This document shows positions 52,755 through 52,948 of a stretch of DNA of 52,948 bases, in pieces. Position 1 is the stretch's first letter. Every line of letters starts with the position of its first letter. This stretch comes from Prevotella sp. UBA2739 (GTDB lineage Bacteria; Bacteroidota; Bacteroidia; Bacteroidales; Bacteroidaceae). The DNA is taken from positions 306 to 53,253 of the forward strand of contig DEJV01000069.1 in NCBI GenBank assembly GCA_002353525.1, read 5' to 3'. The position numbers were made by a program, and so were the translations under genes. Under the pieces are notes generated by a model. The model ran no database searches, was not told the origin of the DNA, and saw only the letters and a list, made by a program, of their open reading frames with translations.

Positions 52755-52898
52755 GCCAGAGGATGCTTGTTTCAAATCAGCACAGCTCTTCCGCTTGTGT
52801 CCATTGGTTCAGGATGACCGAACATGAACCGTCTACTTTTTCAGCTTTATGAAGGGAAAAGTGTCTAGTGAAATCGGTATAAGCCACTCTATTTCGTG

Positions 52899-52948
52899 AG
52901 TACAAACGCTTTGTAGCGTCAGTACAAACGCTTTGTAGCGTCAGTACA
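52899..52948. repeat. 22-bp palindromic repeat array, cut by window edge
   Basis: Two exact 22-bp units (52899-52920, 52921-52942) and six bases of a third reach the end of the window. Each has ACAAA CGC TTTGT as a small hairpin followed by AGCGTC. There are no spacers between units. The stretch 52755-52898 before it holds nothing recognisable. Confidence 0.75.

Overview
The window looks like a chromosome segment of a xylan-degrading gut or rumen Bacteroidota, most likely Prevotella or a close relative. The evidence is three SusC/SusD pairs, a hybrid two-component regulator, type IX secretion genes (porU, porV), and promoters of the Bacteroidota type (TTTG, about 20 nt, TAnnTTTG). The species call is inference; the class-level call rests on these gene families and promoter words. 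No tRNA, rRNA, phage or conjugation genes were seen.

Region 1 (1-15917) is the most interesting part. Two operons of the same layout, SusC - SusD - small lipoprotein - C10 (streptopain-like) cysteine peptidase, face away from each other. Between their start codons lies a 1.4-kb segment (7187-8607) bounded by two 27-bp inverted near-palindromic sites (7160-7186 and 8608-8634). The segment carries a tyrosine recombinase gene and one full-consensus promoter, which now points left into the SusC1 operon. No similar promoter is visible in front of SusC2. If the segment inverts, the same promoter would point right into SusC2, with almost the same leader length (153 versus 157 nt from site to ATG). 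I read this as a two-state switch choosing which of two SusCD/protease systems is made. The two SusC genes also share near-identical leaders and first ~80 codons. One complication is that the recombinase has Leu where its family normally has the first catalytic Arg.

Region 2 (15918-17100) is 1.2 kb without a gene. It is filled with hairpins, a 22-23-bp palindromic array and a REP-like element.

Region 3 (17101-39325) is a carbohydrate region, probably for glucuronoxylan and associated side chains. It holds a GH78 rhamnosidase fused to an Asp-box propeller, a small YbjQ-family protein, a third SusC/SusD pair, and a compact leftward operon GH115 - hybrid two-component regulator - GH67 - GH35. 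A divergent GPH-family sugar symporter sits next to that operon. GH115 and GH67 both remove (methyl)glucuronic acid but from internal and terminal positions respectively, so they complement each other. The symporter would then bring the released sugars across the inner membrane.

Region 4 (39326-48716) is mostly core genome: rplM-rpsI-rpsB-tsf, a fumarylacetoacetase-family enzyme, then porU-porV-ispF. PorU/PorV process type IX cargo; the C10 peptidase in region 1 ends in what looks like a type IX sorting signal, which links the two regions.

Region 5 (48717-52948) starts with a gene-free stretch containing a 33-bp perfect hairpin and a likely ~200-nt small RNA. A small surface-polysaccharide group follows (acyltransferase, GT4, GT2), then an outer-membrane barrel gene and the beginning of a 22-bp palindromic repeat array cut by the window edge.
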